Assembly (NCBI GenBank): GCA_016987375.1
Contig: PJRA01000005.1
Span: 734,327-798,326 of the forward strand
Source of the DNA: Brachionus koreanus
Taxonomy: Eukaryota > Rotifera > Eurotatoria > Ploima > Brachionidae
DNA length: 64,000 nucleotides
Direction: 5' to 3'
The position numbers and the translations under genes are program-made. The notes beneath the pieces were generated by a model, which worked only from the letters and a program-made list of their open reading frames with translations, did no database searches and was not told where the DNA came from. How positions within the stretch are numbered: the first letter of the stretch is position 1; every line of letters begins with the position of its first letter. This document shows, piece after piece, positions 1 through 11,194 of this stretch.

Positions 1-552
1 TTTTTGCACTCAAATATTTGTAAAATTCAATATAAAAAAAATTTAGATAAATAAAATAATTATTTTCTTATAAACTTTTGCAACATACCGTATTTCCATC
101 ATTGAACTAATGGAGTGAAAAGGGTAGGGATTAAAGAAACATAAAAATGTTAATAAAGCATATAAATTGTGATTTAAGCATAAACACAATTTATTTTTTA
201 AATTAACACATAAATTTTTTTCATAAAAGTTAAAAAAAACATAAATATTTTTTTAAAACAAAAAAAGTTGAAAACGTCTTCATATGTGTTCATTCTCTTC
301 CATTTCAACAACAAAACGGATAAAGAACTTGATCATCAAATTTATTCAAAGATAGAACACTTGTTTAAATTACCGTGAACAGACGTTGCTTTTGAATACT
401 GCTTTTAAAAAATATTCAATTTTCATCTCAGAATTAACATTTTGTCTCATTTATCCAAAGAAAAAGAAAATATTCTGTTTTATTTTATGTTCATCTCAAT
501 TTATCACATAATAATTTAATCACTTTTTATGTTTATTCACTGTTTATATTAA

Positions 553-1326
553 TTATATAATATTTAGTTTAATTTTTTGGTTCACTTTTGAGGATTCAAT
601 GTTTTGATGTTTCTTTTGAGGTTTTCCGAGTGAAAAACCTGGTTTGAGAAAGGAATTATTTTCTATTAATTCCTTAAAACCGCCAAAGATAAATTTGGCT
701 AAGTGACTTTCAACGAACCCATTAAATAAAAAGTAGCTGCTTAACATTTTCACTTGATCTAAAGTATAAATATGATATATTCTTTTTGTATACCTAAGCG
801 ATTCTATACGGTTTATTTTCAAATTTAAGAAAAATGAATATGATATCTAAAAATATGAATTAAATGAAACAAAATTAAAAATTTTAAATTTGATCAAATA
901 TTTTACAAAAACTTTAATTTTTCTCTAATAAAAATTAAAATTAATTAATAAATCATAATAAATTTTTTTCTAAATAAAATTTTAAGCTATCAAAATTGTA
1001 CTTGAAATTGAAATATTTTAACAAAACAATTAAAATTAAAAATTTTATTTTATTTGAAATAATTTTTTTTTGAATGATACTAAAAATTGGTGAAAAATTA
1101 TTGTAAGATGATCCATTGAGTAAATTCAATTTACTTTTGATCTGCTTATTTTCAAGCGTTTTAACTTATTGATCAAATCACATGGAATTTTAATACCATC
1201 CTCAGTATCTTCATAAATTACTTGTGCGTTCAAGCTCAATTTTCTTATCCTCAACTTGAATTGATCTCGTTGACAAATCAGCGATGATGATTGTTTAAAC
1301 TGTCTTTCTTGAAACTTGCTAGCCAT
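553..1326 (-). CDS. two-exon hypothetical protein, 161 aa
   Basis: I do not recognise this protein. On the minus strand an ATG at 1326 opens exon 1 (1326-1135, 64 codons). It ends at a GT donor, and an acceptor ending TTTTTAG precedes exon 2 (846-553), which continues in the same phase to a TAA. The join leaves 161 residues open across a 288-bp intron, which is the main argument that it is real. The product is basic, with no signal peptide or membrane segment and no motif I can name; the C-terminal ~35 residues are low-complexity Lys/Asn/Gln. It could also be a transposon remnant. No acceptor-like motif lies just before the ATG. Confidence 0.4.
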
Positions 1327-1901
1327 TAGTGCAACCAATTTTCAAAAATTCCAAAAATTAATATTATAATTATTACTCACCAAAAGAGTAAATGAAAGCT
1401 TGTGCATATAATTAGATATTAATTTTCTCTGATTTTGTGCTTTTCTTTTTAAACCAACCTATCAATTTCTACAGAATTTTGCTTTATTTTTTTTACTTTT
1501 TTAATTGACGCTTCAGAGTGAACTTTTTTTGTCCGACTTGACAACAAATGTTGCTCAATTGAAAATTATTTAAATTTTTTATCTCTAATTTAATGATAGT
1601 ATTTTTGAATAGATACAAAGTAATTTATTTTTTTTTTAGAAAAAATTTTAATTAGACAAAAAGACAGTTTTGTTCTGTCGCTCACAGATTATTAGTCTGA
1701 ATTATTAAGCTTGAAATTAATTCATCATAATTTTGAATCAATAACTGGTTTTTAAAAACTTGAATTTTTTTCCTACAACAAAAAAAAAACCGACTCTACT
1801 CTAAAACTAGTGCTTTTATCAAGCCTTTTTAGATAAAATAAAGTCAAATGATTTAATTAAATTTAAAAATTTATTTTTTTTAAGACATAAAGCGTTAGAA
1901 A

Positions 1902-2803
1902 ATGTCTGGTAAAGAAAGATTTCCGGTGTTTCCATCACGAATGTAATTTTAATTTGGAAAAAGAATTCAAGGATAAAAATTTTTTGCTAGGGCACAGTCT
2001 TTGATGAAAACGCGCTTGAAGGGTGCTCAGACTGGCCGAAATTTGCTAAAGAAAAAAGCCGATGCCTTGACTATTCGTTTTAGGCAAATTTTGAAAAGAA
2101 TTATTGAGACCAAGACTTTGATGGGCACTGTAATGAAAGAAGCGGCGTTCTCTCTGGCAGAGGCAAAATTCACCATGGGAGACTTCAGTCAGCAAATATT
2201 GCAAAACGTCAACAAAGCATCAATTAAAGTGAAGGCCAAAAAAGACAATGTCGCCGGTGTTCAGCTTCCCATCTTCGAATCATTCAAAGACGGAAATCGT
2301 TGGTTTTTTATCTTTTTTAAAATTTAAAATAAAATTTTTTTTTACAGCCCCTATGGACTTGACTGGATTGTCAAGAGGTGGCCAACAAATGAAGAAATTG
2401 CGTGATAACTACGAGAAAGCCATCGAAGTGTTGATCGATTTGGCTTCCCTGCAAACATCATTCATTGCTCTGGACGATGTGATTAAGATAACTAATCGTC
2501 GTGTCAATGCAATAGAGCATGGTAGCTTTTTTTTGTTTTTAAATGAAGAAAAAAATTAATTTTTTTATTTTTTAAGTAATTATACCAAAGATTGAGAATA
2601 CGGTAAACTATATAATATCCGAGTTGGACGAAATGGAGAGAGAGGAGTTTTTTAGATTGAAAAAAGTTCAGGAAAAGAATAGAAAATTGAAAGCTGCGGA
2701 GGACAAAAAGCGTCAAGAGCTTAAAGATCAGGGCTTATTGAAAGAAGTTGACGCTCCGAATCTACTAGCTGATGAAGAAGACACGGACATTCTATTCAAA
2801 TAA
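1902..2803 (+). CDS. ATP6V1D: V-type proton ATPase subunit D (V1 central stalk)
   Basis: Four exons: 1902-1942, 1991-2298, 2348-2521 and 2577-2803, joining in frame to 249 aa (animal orthologues are about 247). Introns are 48, 49 and 55 bp with GT/AG ends. The conserved family core is visible: the [18 protein letters not shown] stretch in the N-terminal helix, [30 protein letters not shown] and [11 protein letters not shown], then the C-terminal helix [16 protein letters not shown] and an acidic end. Subunit D is the long coiled-coil shaft of the V1 rotor that couples ATP hydrolysis to proton pumping in endosomes, lysosomes and secretory vesicles. The start gives [14 protein letters not shown], matching the family N-terminus; a TTTTTTTAAG acceptor-like motif sits about 18 bases upstream, possibly a trans-splice site. 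Confidence 0.97.
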
Positions 2804-3195
2804 TCAAACGAAAAAAAATTTTTTTTCATAAATTTCAAGTCATTCAATTCGAAAAAAATGTCCCTATGTTTTTAAAACCTTTATTTATTGACGATTCCAG
2901 AATTTTATCATTTTTTTTAGATATAAATGATTTTTTTTTGTCTGAATAATTAAATAAACATTATATAAAAAGTAATTTTTTTGGTTAATGGTGGCCCTAC
3001 AACGCCTAGAATCGTTGTTCATGGTCGAATATTACATAAATTTTATTCTCAAAGAAAACATTTTAAAAAAAAAACTGATTAATTCAAAAAGGTTTAAAAA
3101 TGAAAAATTTCACCCGAAGTTCTGTATACCAAGGTTACAAAACGGTTAGGTTAGGTTAAATAATTTCATACAATTTGTCAATTTGTATGAAGTTA

Positions 3196-3330
3196 TTTAA
3201 TTGCTTAAGTTTAGTTTAATTTACTAAATAAATACAGATGGCAAAATTGATGACATACACCAATGCTTATTGCTTTATGTGTGTGAATTACTTTATATAT
3301 ATTTTGAATTAAATGATTAAATGAATAAGA
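3196..3330 (+). repeat. interspersed repeat copy 1 (three copies in window)
   Basis: An AT-rich unit containing ATGGCA-AATTGATGACAT, a later GTGAATTAC and ending ATTAAATGATTAAATGAATAAG. Related copies lie at 26063-26172 and 28040-28162. An inverted piece of the same tail is at about 3772-3835. It could be a LINE 3' tail or a SINE; the 26-kb copy lies about 200 bp beyond a LINE coding remnant. Confidence 0.5.
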
Positions 3331-4104
3331 AGAAAAAAAAATGATAGGAACGGTTTTGCATGGACTGATACGTTAGCTATTTGTGCTGACGATTTGGTTC
3401 TTAATTTTCAAAGCAGACTCATCTCAGAATGCTTTTTGTTTCTGACTCTTCTTTGTCTCCTTTCGTCAATTTGTCTTTGTACAGTATTGCACACAAATTT
3501 ACACGCACTAGTTTTTTTCATATTTTTATTTAGTAAGACATAGAAAAATTTAAATTTTTTTTAAAAATTTATTAAATAAAAATCGATTTTTAATAAAACT
3601 AGCTCTGCTCTTCAAATTGATACAAAATACATGATAATTTGTTTTTACACTTAGCTAAAAAAAATAGAAATTAAAAAATACCACAAAAATGTCAATCAAA
3701 AGTTTTTGCACAAAAGTTTAGACGCATAAGTATAATGTCCCATGCAATACATTGTTCTTTTGGGCGTTTTTTTTTTATTCATTTAATCATTTAATTCAAT
3801 TTATTAATGGTGTACATTTATTTAATAAACTTTATTTTTTCTTATGAAATAACTTCTTTATTCAATTAATTAAATTTGAAAGTTTTATCACTAATTGCAT
3901 CATCAAACATATACTTTTAAAATTGTACAAATTTAGAAGAGTCGAATTTTAATGTATTAGAGCTTTGCAAATTTGACACTTTTTCAATTTTGAACCATGA
4001 TTTTTAAATCTTGATCTTCATTATTTAAATTTAAAAATACACAACTTTTTTCTTAAGTTCTAAGAATTGTTCTTCAAAATCTATCAGCTAATATAATTAT
4101 TTAA

Positions 4105-4326
4105 CACTCAAAGACCGGAGAGATTTTTCCCGCCATTTTATTTTACTTGTTTTTTTTTCAATTAAAATAATTTTTTTTGTAGTAAAAATTAAATAATTTT
4201 ATAATATTTTTGATTTTTGAAATGATTGAAAAAAAAATTACAAATAATGCTTAAATTTATTGAATCAAAAACAAATAAAGGAAGTAACAAAAGGAGTTTA
4301 AAAGATCCGTCCGGCTTTTGAGAATG
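4105..4326. mobile_element. degenerate piggyBac-type MITE
   Basis: The left end is TTAA followed by CACTCAAAGACCGGAGAG. The right end read in reverse, CATTCTCAAAAGCCGGACGG, is a diverged inverted match. The inner part of the right end resembles the end of the piggyBac relic near 62464 (TTTTAAACTCCTTTT). The right TTAA is no longer intact. No coding potential inside. Confidence 0.4.
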
Positions 4327-4821
4327 TAAATTTTTTTAATGTTTAAAAGAAAATTTATGTACTATAGAATGTTTCTCAAGGGATTTTCAGAGTAATTTTA
4401 TACTATTAAAGAGTAAAAAAATCTATTGATTTTAGTTAATTCGATTTATAAATTAAGTTATTCTTCAAAAAGATTTTTTTAATTCAAAAGAGAACTGATG
4501 AAAAATTTTTGAAAAATTGCTCAAGTTTAAGTACTAATAATTTAATCAGAAATGCAATGAAATTATGTCTTGACATATGGTGCTGCAAAAAAAAATATTT
4601 TTTGTTCTTATTTTAAAGTCTATTTCTAAAATAAATTAAAATTAATATAAAACTAGCTATGTTTACTGCTCCTCTAGTCGAGCTAAAAAATTATTAGAAT
4701 TGAATATTATTTTATAATTTAACTTTCTTTATTTAGACTTTTTTCTCAATAAATTCTAATCTAAAAATAAAAATTTTAATCAATTTTTTAGAAAAAAATT
4801 TTAGATTTATAAAAAAAAATA

Positions 4822-5498
4822 ATGTCAGATGTAACATTGTTTGCTTTGGCTCTAGTTCTCAATTTGATTCAACTATTTCTCTCAGTTTACTTTGTAAACA
4901 GCGGTTACTTAAATATTTAATATTAACATTATTTAAAATTTAATCTAAGATTATAACTTTGTCCGATTTGGAATGTGATTATATAAATGCTCAAAATTGT
5001 TGTCAAAAATTAAATAAGGTTATTTATTAGAAAAGAAATTAAAAAAATTAAAATTATTTTTTAATAGTATGTTTTACCACAACTAATATTGCGTTGTTTG
5101 CCAAGTTTCCTTTTTCTACTATTCGGTCACTGGTATTTACTTTTGTTCAATTTGCCTTTTGACATCTGGTATTTATCCAGGTAAGAGACACATAAAAAAT
5201 TTCAATTCTTAATCATTTAATTGAATCAATTAAGTATTCTTAAAAAGCCAAAAAGCTATCTGGCTTTTTTTGATCCAGCTGAAATACACAACAGAGGGTA
5301 TTTAGTTAAATTTTTAAAATTCATACTAAAAAAAATAAATTCAATTTTTAGAGAACTAAAAACTCATATTAGAAATTCGATGTTTAAAATGGGCGAAATT
5401 TTGCTATTCTTTTTTGTCTATCTTTATTAGTAAGATTTTTTGTTAAATTTAAGTTTTAATTATTTTTTTTTAGCTTGATTGCCTCATTGATTAGCTAA
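4822..5498 (+). CDS. CNIH4: cornichon family AMPA receptor auxiliary protein 4 homologue (ER cargo exit receptor)
   Basis: Six tiny exons: 4822-4893, 4950-5018, 5068-5180, 5235-5297, 5352-5429 and 5474-5498. They join in frame to 139 aa, the same length as human CNIH4. All five introns are 44-56 bp with GT/AG ends. Diagnostic segments: IITLSDLECDYINAQNCCQK directly after the first membrane helix, then LP-LILRCLPSFLFLLFGHWYLLLFNLP as the second hydrophobic block, FDPAEIHNRG in the loop, and a last helix ending FFFVYLYYLIASLIS. Cornichons are ER/early secretory membrane proteins that recruit transmembrane cargo to COPII vesicles; CNIH4 handles GPCRs. The fourth donor falls inside the Gly codon of HNRG; using it restores ELKTHIRNSMFKMG, the expected continuation. 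No exon is long enough to stand out as an ORF except the last coding block. Confidence 0.93.
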
Positions 5499-6115
5499 AA
5501 TGAATTGCTTTTAATTCATGTTGTTTGTTAGCTTTAAACTAAATTTTTTGTTAATCGTTTTTTCAGCATAATTGAAAAATTTAAATAAATGAATTATTGT
5601 TAATTAATTTTAAATTTTTTGTTTAATCGATCCTTAAGATTTTACAGCTCTTGTGAAAAATATATGACATTAGAAAAAAAATCTTTAAAAGTAGACAAAA
5701 ATTATGAAGTGCTTCTACAATTCTTAAAAAAATAACAAGATTTAGTATCATCCTCAATTTTGAATTAAATTATTTTGAAAAAAAATTAAAAAAGCATATG
5801 TAAAATTACAAATTTTTTGCTGATGAATATACAATTCATCGATAATTTTAAAACGAAAAAAATAAATTTACCGTAAACTCGCGGGTCATTTCCCGGGGGT
5901 AGAAATCGTAAATTCAGTTTTATTCTGGACATTAAACATGTGTATTGAATATTTTTCAAATATAGCTTTAAGGCCGGATTAAAACTGAATTTTCATTTTT
6001 AGTGAGTCATAAAAGAGATCTATTTCTTTCTGCTAGTAAATTTTTTTCTTCTGCTAGTAATTTTTTTTCTTCTGCTAGTAAAAAAAATTAATTAATGATT
6101 GCTAAATTTTTACAC

Positions 6116-6117
<2 letters not shown>

Positions 6118-6148
<31 letters not shown>
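6118..6148. repeat. (AAT)n microsatellite
   Basis: About ten uninterrupted AAT/TAA triplets inside the SWIM transposon relic. The copy at 43.8 kb lacks them, so the tract expanded after the copies separated. Confidence 0.9.
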
Positions 6149-6264
6149 GTTAATATTCTACGGTCAAGTTTAGTTTAACTAAACTGACAAAGCAGGAAGA
6201 CTAACACTTGATTGTTAAATTTTTACACTTGATAGCTATATTTTTTTATATGCTTCCTATAATT

Positions 6265-6710
6265 TGACTACATCTATTTGGACGGTTGAAATATCATCAG
6301 ATTGGAGACAAAGTACGTGTACATGCCCGTTTTATAGGAAAAATTATGTTTGTAAGCATATATTAGCTTTATCTTGCAAAGAAAAAAACTCGAATGGAAT
6401 CAAAATGCACATGATGTTCCATTAGGTCAAAAAAGAAAAAGGGTAACCCTGGAAAAAAAAAACATTAGAAATTCAACCATCTGAATCTCGAAAGCAACAG
6501 TTACAACAAGAACAGCAACAACAACAAGCTACTCTTTTGGAAAATTCGTTTCAAAAATATTACATTTCATCCAATGTTATAAATAGTGAATGTTATAAAT
6601 ACTAAAACCAACACTTTCAATATCACCATCGACGCCAAATAAACGAAAAACTCCTGATACTGAACCTGAGCTACGAGTTACTAAAAAAAAGTTTTTTTTA
6701 TAAATTATTA
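6265..6710 (+). pseudogene. decayed SWIM zinc-finger tail of a MULE-like transposase
   Basis: The plus strand reads IWTVEISSDWRQSTCTCPFY followed by NYVCKHILALSC, a SWIM zinc finger (C-x-C ... C-x-H). A frameshift follows, then a Gln-rich stretch. The same order of residues is found intact on the minus strand at 43245-43769. SWIM fingers of this kind close Mutator-like (MULE) transposases, where they contact DNA. The upstream catalytic domain is absent here, so the copy cannot be autonomous. Confidence 0.7.
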
Positions 6711-6777
6711 ATTATTTTTTTAATCGAACTCGTAGCTCAGGTTCAGTATCAGGAGTTTTTCGTTTATTTGGCGTCGA
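6629..6777. repeat. 51-bp perfect fold-back within the SWIM element
   Basis: Bases 6629-6679 and 6727-6777 are exact inverted complements around a 47-base AT-rich loop. Each arm, read outward-in, encodes the same peptide (NKRKTPDTEPELRVTKK), apparently the basic end of the transposon protein. Weaker homology continues about 25 bases beyond the arms. Confidence 0.9.
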
Positions 6778-7559
6778 TTGTGTTATTAAAACTGTTGGTG
6801 TATATTACTGAAACTCGACAAATTGATCTTCGTTTTCATTACTATTGGTTTGAGATCCGATTGGAATTTTTGTTTGGTTTAAATAAAGTAAATTTGTTGT
6901 GTCTCTTAAGCTTAACTCCGTTCGTTGTGCTGAACGTAATATAACGTAAATTGTAATTTTTTGAATAAAAAAATTAAATTTATTTATTTAAAAAAAAAAA
7001 AATTTTTTGCACATTTAATGACTCACTAAAAATGAAAATTCAGTTTTAATTTTTATTTTTCCAGAGCATTTTTTGATTTACTAAAGCTGAATTACAATTT
7101 TTAAAATATTTTTTTTTTCTATTATGCTAAAATTTGCCAAAAAATGTAAAATTACGGAAGAAAACGTAAAGAAACGATGAGCTTTTATAAACACTCGGCC
7201 CTTTTTGTTACATATTTTCTTTCTTTTGAGCTTAACAAATTTGATCATTTTTGAAAAATTGTTTTTCAATCAAAAATCAAAATTAATTAATTTTTGTTGT
7301 AAAAAAATCCTTTTTTTTCATTAAATTAAAAGTAAAAAAATAACACCAAAGATCGAAAAAATCTCTCCCAAGTTTGAGTTTTAATACAAAATTTTGGAAA
7401 ATAAAATAATTCATTCTTTCTTTTTTTTTCACAAAAAAGCTGACATACATTTAGTTATGTGGACAAATTAAATATTTTTACGATAATTAATCAATATTTT
7501 TTATGAATAGAAAACAAGATGCTTAATTTTTAAAAGCTATTTTATAAAATATAATTTCT

Positions 7560-7605
7560 AACAAAAAATATTTGTCTTTTTATAAAAAGACAAATATTTT
7601 TTGTT
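7560..7605. repeat. 46-bp perfect spacer-less palindrome
   Basis: The 23 bases beginning AACAAAAAATATTTGTC are followed immediately by their exact reverse complement, with no loop. It lies about 85 bp before the coiled-coil/BEN-like gene. Confidence 0.85.
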
Positions 7606-7690
7606 TAGGTTTAGGAATAGTAAAGTAGAAAGGCTCTAAAAATTTATGTGATAAAAACTTAAATAAGATAAGTACTTATACTAAGCACAG

Positions 7691-8504
7691 TCCGCCAAAA
7701 AAAACAAAAAATAGCAGTTCTAAGAGTTCTATTAGTGTAAGTAGGCTGACCTGCCATAGGTTAATAAATGATAACCGACAAAAAGTTAGCTTCTTTGATA
7801 TCGACAAAAAAGATGTCGAAAATACTGAAGAAAAAGATAATAAATATCATAATGATAACGAATATGAAAGGAAACTTAAAGAAAGAGATGAATATATAAA
7901 TGAATTAAAGCAAAAGCTCGAAAACAAGGAAAAAGAAAATAACGAATTGGTCGAAAGAATGGAAACGTATAGACAATTGACAGGTAAATTTTTGATTCTA
8001 AAAAATTTAAATATTTTGTAATCTAATTAAAAACTAAAGATAATTCATTCATACAAAAAATTTTACCTGTATGCGTACAAATATTAAAATACTTAGGTTC
8101 AGAAAAAGAGTATGAAGAAGTTAGAAAATTTGGAACGAACTCAACCGAAATCCTAGTACACCAAAGCCACCAAGGAATCTATATGCATAAAAATTTGTTT
8201 AATCGAATCAAAATAATGATTGAACAGAAACAAAGTGGAACATCAATATTTCGAGTGATGGCAAAAGCCCTTGTACCTGATACTGATGTTTGGGCAATAA
8301 GTACCGGATCAAAAATGGACCAAAAAATCAAGCACTTAGAGCTGCAAGAGGTGAGATTTATTTTATTAAATCGAATTTTTTACTTAAATTATTTTTTAAG
8401 ATTTTCTGCTTGACCAGAACATTGGATTCAATGAATCAATGTACAAGCTGGTTTTACGAGGCATTTGCTCGGAATGCAAAAGTGAAATTGTTTTATCAAA
8501 ATAA
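7691..8504 (+). CDS. coiled-coil protein with a BEN-like domain (5' end not found)
   Basis: Three exons join in frame: about 7691-7983, 8040-8350 and 8418-8504, with 56- and 67-bp introns. Exon A is acidic and basic mixed and forms a coiled coil (RKLKERDEYINELKQKLENK region). Exons B and C contain EILVHQSHQGIYMHKNLFNR, then GTSIFRVMAKALVPDTDVW and a Lys-rich linker. This is the spacing of a BEN domain (glycine-turn strand, then a helix ending in 'R-ml-a-lfpd-dv'), a DNA/protein-binding fold of chromatin regulators. No in-frame ATG lies between an upstream TAG near 7633 and exon A, so a first exon is missing or the gene is a fragment; the exon A left edge is a guess at a CACAG acceptor. The BEN call rests on pattern only. 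Confidence 0.5.
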
Positions 8505-9370
8505 CCATTGTTTTAATATATTTTAAAAAATTCAGGAATGTCAGGAAAATATTATCTAATTGTTACAATAAATAAATATTAAAAAAAAATAAATTTTTTA
8601 GACTATTCATACAGTTTAAATGTACATTATAGTGGCACAAAATTTATTATTTAGATTATTTATAAATAATCTATCGTTTACATAATACTTAAATGTTTGA
8701 TTTTTTTGTTAGAATAGAGAATTTTACACCGTATTATACTGATTTGAATTATTATACTTAGTTTCACATCATTAAATCAATTACAAAATGAATTAAGTGA
8801 TTGAGCTGATAAAAAATTTTACCGATTAAAATTAGAATTTCTAATAACATAAAAAATCAAAACCTGGTTTTGGTGAGAAAAACTGATTGAAATTTTATTT
8901 TAAGAGAAAGATGGAAATCAAAAAATAAAATACTAGTAAAATTAGATGATAAAGCTGCTGACCTTGTCAAGGATCAATATTATTAAATGAAAAAAAGAGA
9001 CATATTCTATATCAGGATCCGGTATAATAGATTTTTTTTACATTCAAATTATAAGACTCACTTGATCGAATTAAAAGTGACTTAGCAAAATGCGATTGTG
9101 ATTTTACAGCAACTTGTCTTTTGCCATTTTTTTATATAAAATCATTTAATATTATGTTAAAATCAAATTTTTTTTCAATCGAACATACAGTATGTGCGAA
9201 TAAAGAAATTCTTTAATTTTTTAAAAAGGAGTCTAAATAACCTCTCGTGATACCAAAGAAAAATGAGTTTGAGATATGGTCTCAGTTACTTACAAAGCTG
9301 ATAGGTTAGTCATTCAACGTGAAAACCAAGAACTTGAACAGTGTGAACAATATTGAATTAAAAAAAAACA
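8505..9370. other. no gene seen
   Basis: AT-rich sequence. A short open stretch around 8930-8985 (KNKILVKLDDKAADLVKDQYY, then stop) looks like a transposon scrap but is too short to place. Confidence 0.4.
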
Positions 9371-9374
9371 TATA

Positions 9375-9650
9375 TTAACGGGTGTAAAATAAAAAAAGTT
9401 TATTAGGGTGATTGGAAGGCAAAAAATCTTTAGCAACTCGAAAACAAAATTCGCACTTGCCTGAGCAATATCGACCCAAAGGTTGTACAAGATCAAGCCA
9501 AGACTGTTTGCTCTAGGCTTGATATCATACGTCGTCATGGAGTTCAATACCTTAACTGATATTATTTTTTCAAAATAGGAAGGTTCAGTTCTAATTTGAA
9601 AAAAATCTAAAGCCTTTGTTATAAAAAAAATCATAAACCCATAATTTCAG
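9375..9650 (+). mobile_element. Tc1/mariner-like transposase relic
   Basis: After an ACGGGTGTAAAATAAAAAAA end at about 9378, the plus strand reads GDWKAKNL, then LENKIRTCLSNIDPKVVQDQ and SRLDIIRRHGVQYLN, with the layout of the C-terminal end of IS630/Tc1-type transposases. The segment 'GATATCAT..GTCG..GTTCAATACCTT.ACTGAT' recurs at 50088-50135 next to the same terminal sequence in the opposite orientation (50215-50232), so it is a family of at least two copies. Most of the transposase is missing. Confidence 0.4.
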
Positions 9651-11194
9651 TAAAGGCACAATCCTTTTGAAAAACGGTTATACAATATACCAGTTATCAT
9701 CCATGCTATCATCAAAGAACAATACAAAGTCGAGCAAAATTTATTATGTTTACTTCAAAACTATGCTTTTTCAAGCTATCAGATTATGCTTTATTACATT
9801 GGTACTAAAGTCAAATAATACTTTATACTTATAAAAATATTTTTTTTAAAAAAATTTGTCTACTGAAAAAAATTTAAAAATTCACTAAATGTTCTTTAAA
9901 AAAAATAATATCAACACCTTTCTTCTATTTTAAAATTGCATATAAATTAAAAAAAACAAACAAAAATTAAATTTAACTTTTAAGTAAATAAAAAAAAATT
10001 TTAAATGCTATACAAATAATTTTTTTTATTTATTTAGAGGGCTATACTAATAACGCTGTTTTTAATTTTAGAAACTTGTTTTCATCGAAATATAAAGAAT
10101 AATTAAAATAAAGCATTAAATTAACTGAGTGAAAATTTTTTTTGTTGCTTAAAAATTGGTTTTATTGTCTATAAAAATATTAAATAACCATAAGTTTGTC
10201 TTTTATTGAAGATAAAAAAGAAATTTTTCCTTATATTTAGTTGCTTAGTTAAGAGTTACAGAAAATTAGACGGAAACTATTTGTAAAACATTCTTAAAAT
10301 TTAAATCTGAAACAAAATTCATTTAAAAATAGCTTTTAATTTTGATTAAAAATACTGTTGATAAAAAATCAATTAAATATATGCTTAGTCAAAATTTTTA
10401 AAAATTTGATCTGAAATTCGAAAGACAATTATGCTTAAAAATATCTAAAAGATTAAGTTATCAGTCCATCTTGTCTTTTGTCTTTAACAAATTATTAGTT
10501 TAAATTCGTCTGGGTTTTAAGTGTTACAATTAAAAAAATTTTTCTTTTTGGGCAAAAAATTTAAACACAAGACAGAAAAAACATCAGAAATTTAAATTAT
10601 TTATTATACTTTTATTTGTATAAATTTAGTAATACAAAGATGCTTCTTTTTAAAATTTTAAAAAAAAATTTTTGATTGTTTAAAAATATTTTGAAATGAT
10701 TTCGGTCTAATTTTTAAATTGCTTTTCTCTACATGATGACGAGAAAATTGCTTGTTAAAGTCAATTGATATAATTTTTTGTTTTTTGTTTATTGGTATAT
10801 TGTTTATTGTATAAATATGATTTATTGGTAAAATTCAAATTATTCTAAATAAAAAGTTAAAGCAATCTCAATTAAATTTATTTTGTTTTCATTTCGAAAT
10901 AAATTAATGCAATTTACCACAAATTTAAAGCAAATAGTTGTTTAATTAAAGTCTGATTAAAAAAATATATCTACTTTTTATATAATTAAGTATTTTTCTA
11001 AACATTTTCTAATTATATAATATTGAGAAATCTTTAGATCCAAAAAAAAAAATGAAATTTCGTTTTTTTAATTTTGTCGAATATTGTTTTTCTTTTCTAT
11101 TTAAAAAAAAAGTAGAACTTGAATAAAAATATTCTAAAAAGAAAAAAGTATAAATAAAATAAAAAATAGTGCTTTAAAAAAATATAATTTAAAA
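9651..11194. other. AT-rich intergenic stretch, no gene seen
   Basis: About 1.5 kb dominated by A/T runs upstream of the first paralogous membrane-protein gene. I find no conserved coding segment, RNA gene or clear inverted repeat. Confidence 0.4.

Larger units (their letters stand above)
5978..7050 (+). mobile_element. SWIM-type DNA transposon relic bounded by 33-bp perfect terminal inverted repeats
   Basis: The 33 bases at 5978-6010 and 7018-7050 are exact inverted complements (outer sequence begins ATTAAAACTGAATTTTC). Inside are three subterminal TTCTGCTAGTAA motifs (6027-6080) that also border the SWIM element at 43.0-43.9 kb, a decayed SWIM coding segment (about 6265-6710) and a fold-back duplication. 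I see no target-site duplication next to the 33-bp repeats. The outer repeats may therefore belong to the element itself or to an older MITE into which it inserted. Confidence 0.6.

Noticed and set aside
3340..3480. ADDLVL-containing stretch as a reverse transcriptase
   Set aside because: A single motif word with no neighbouring palm motifs; probably chance.
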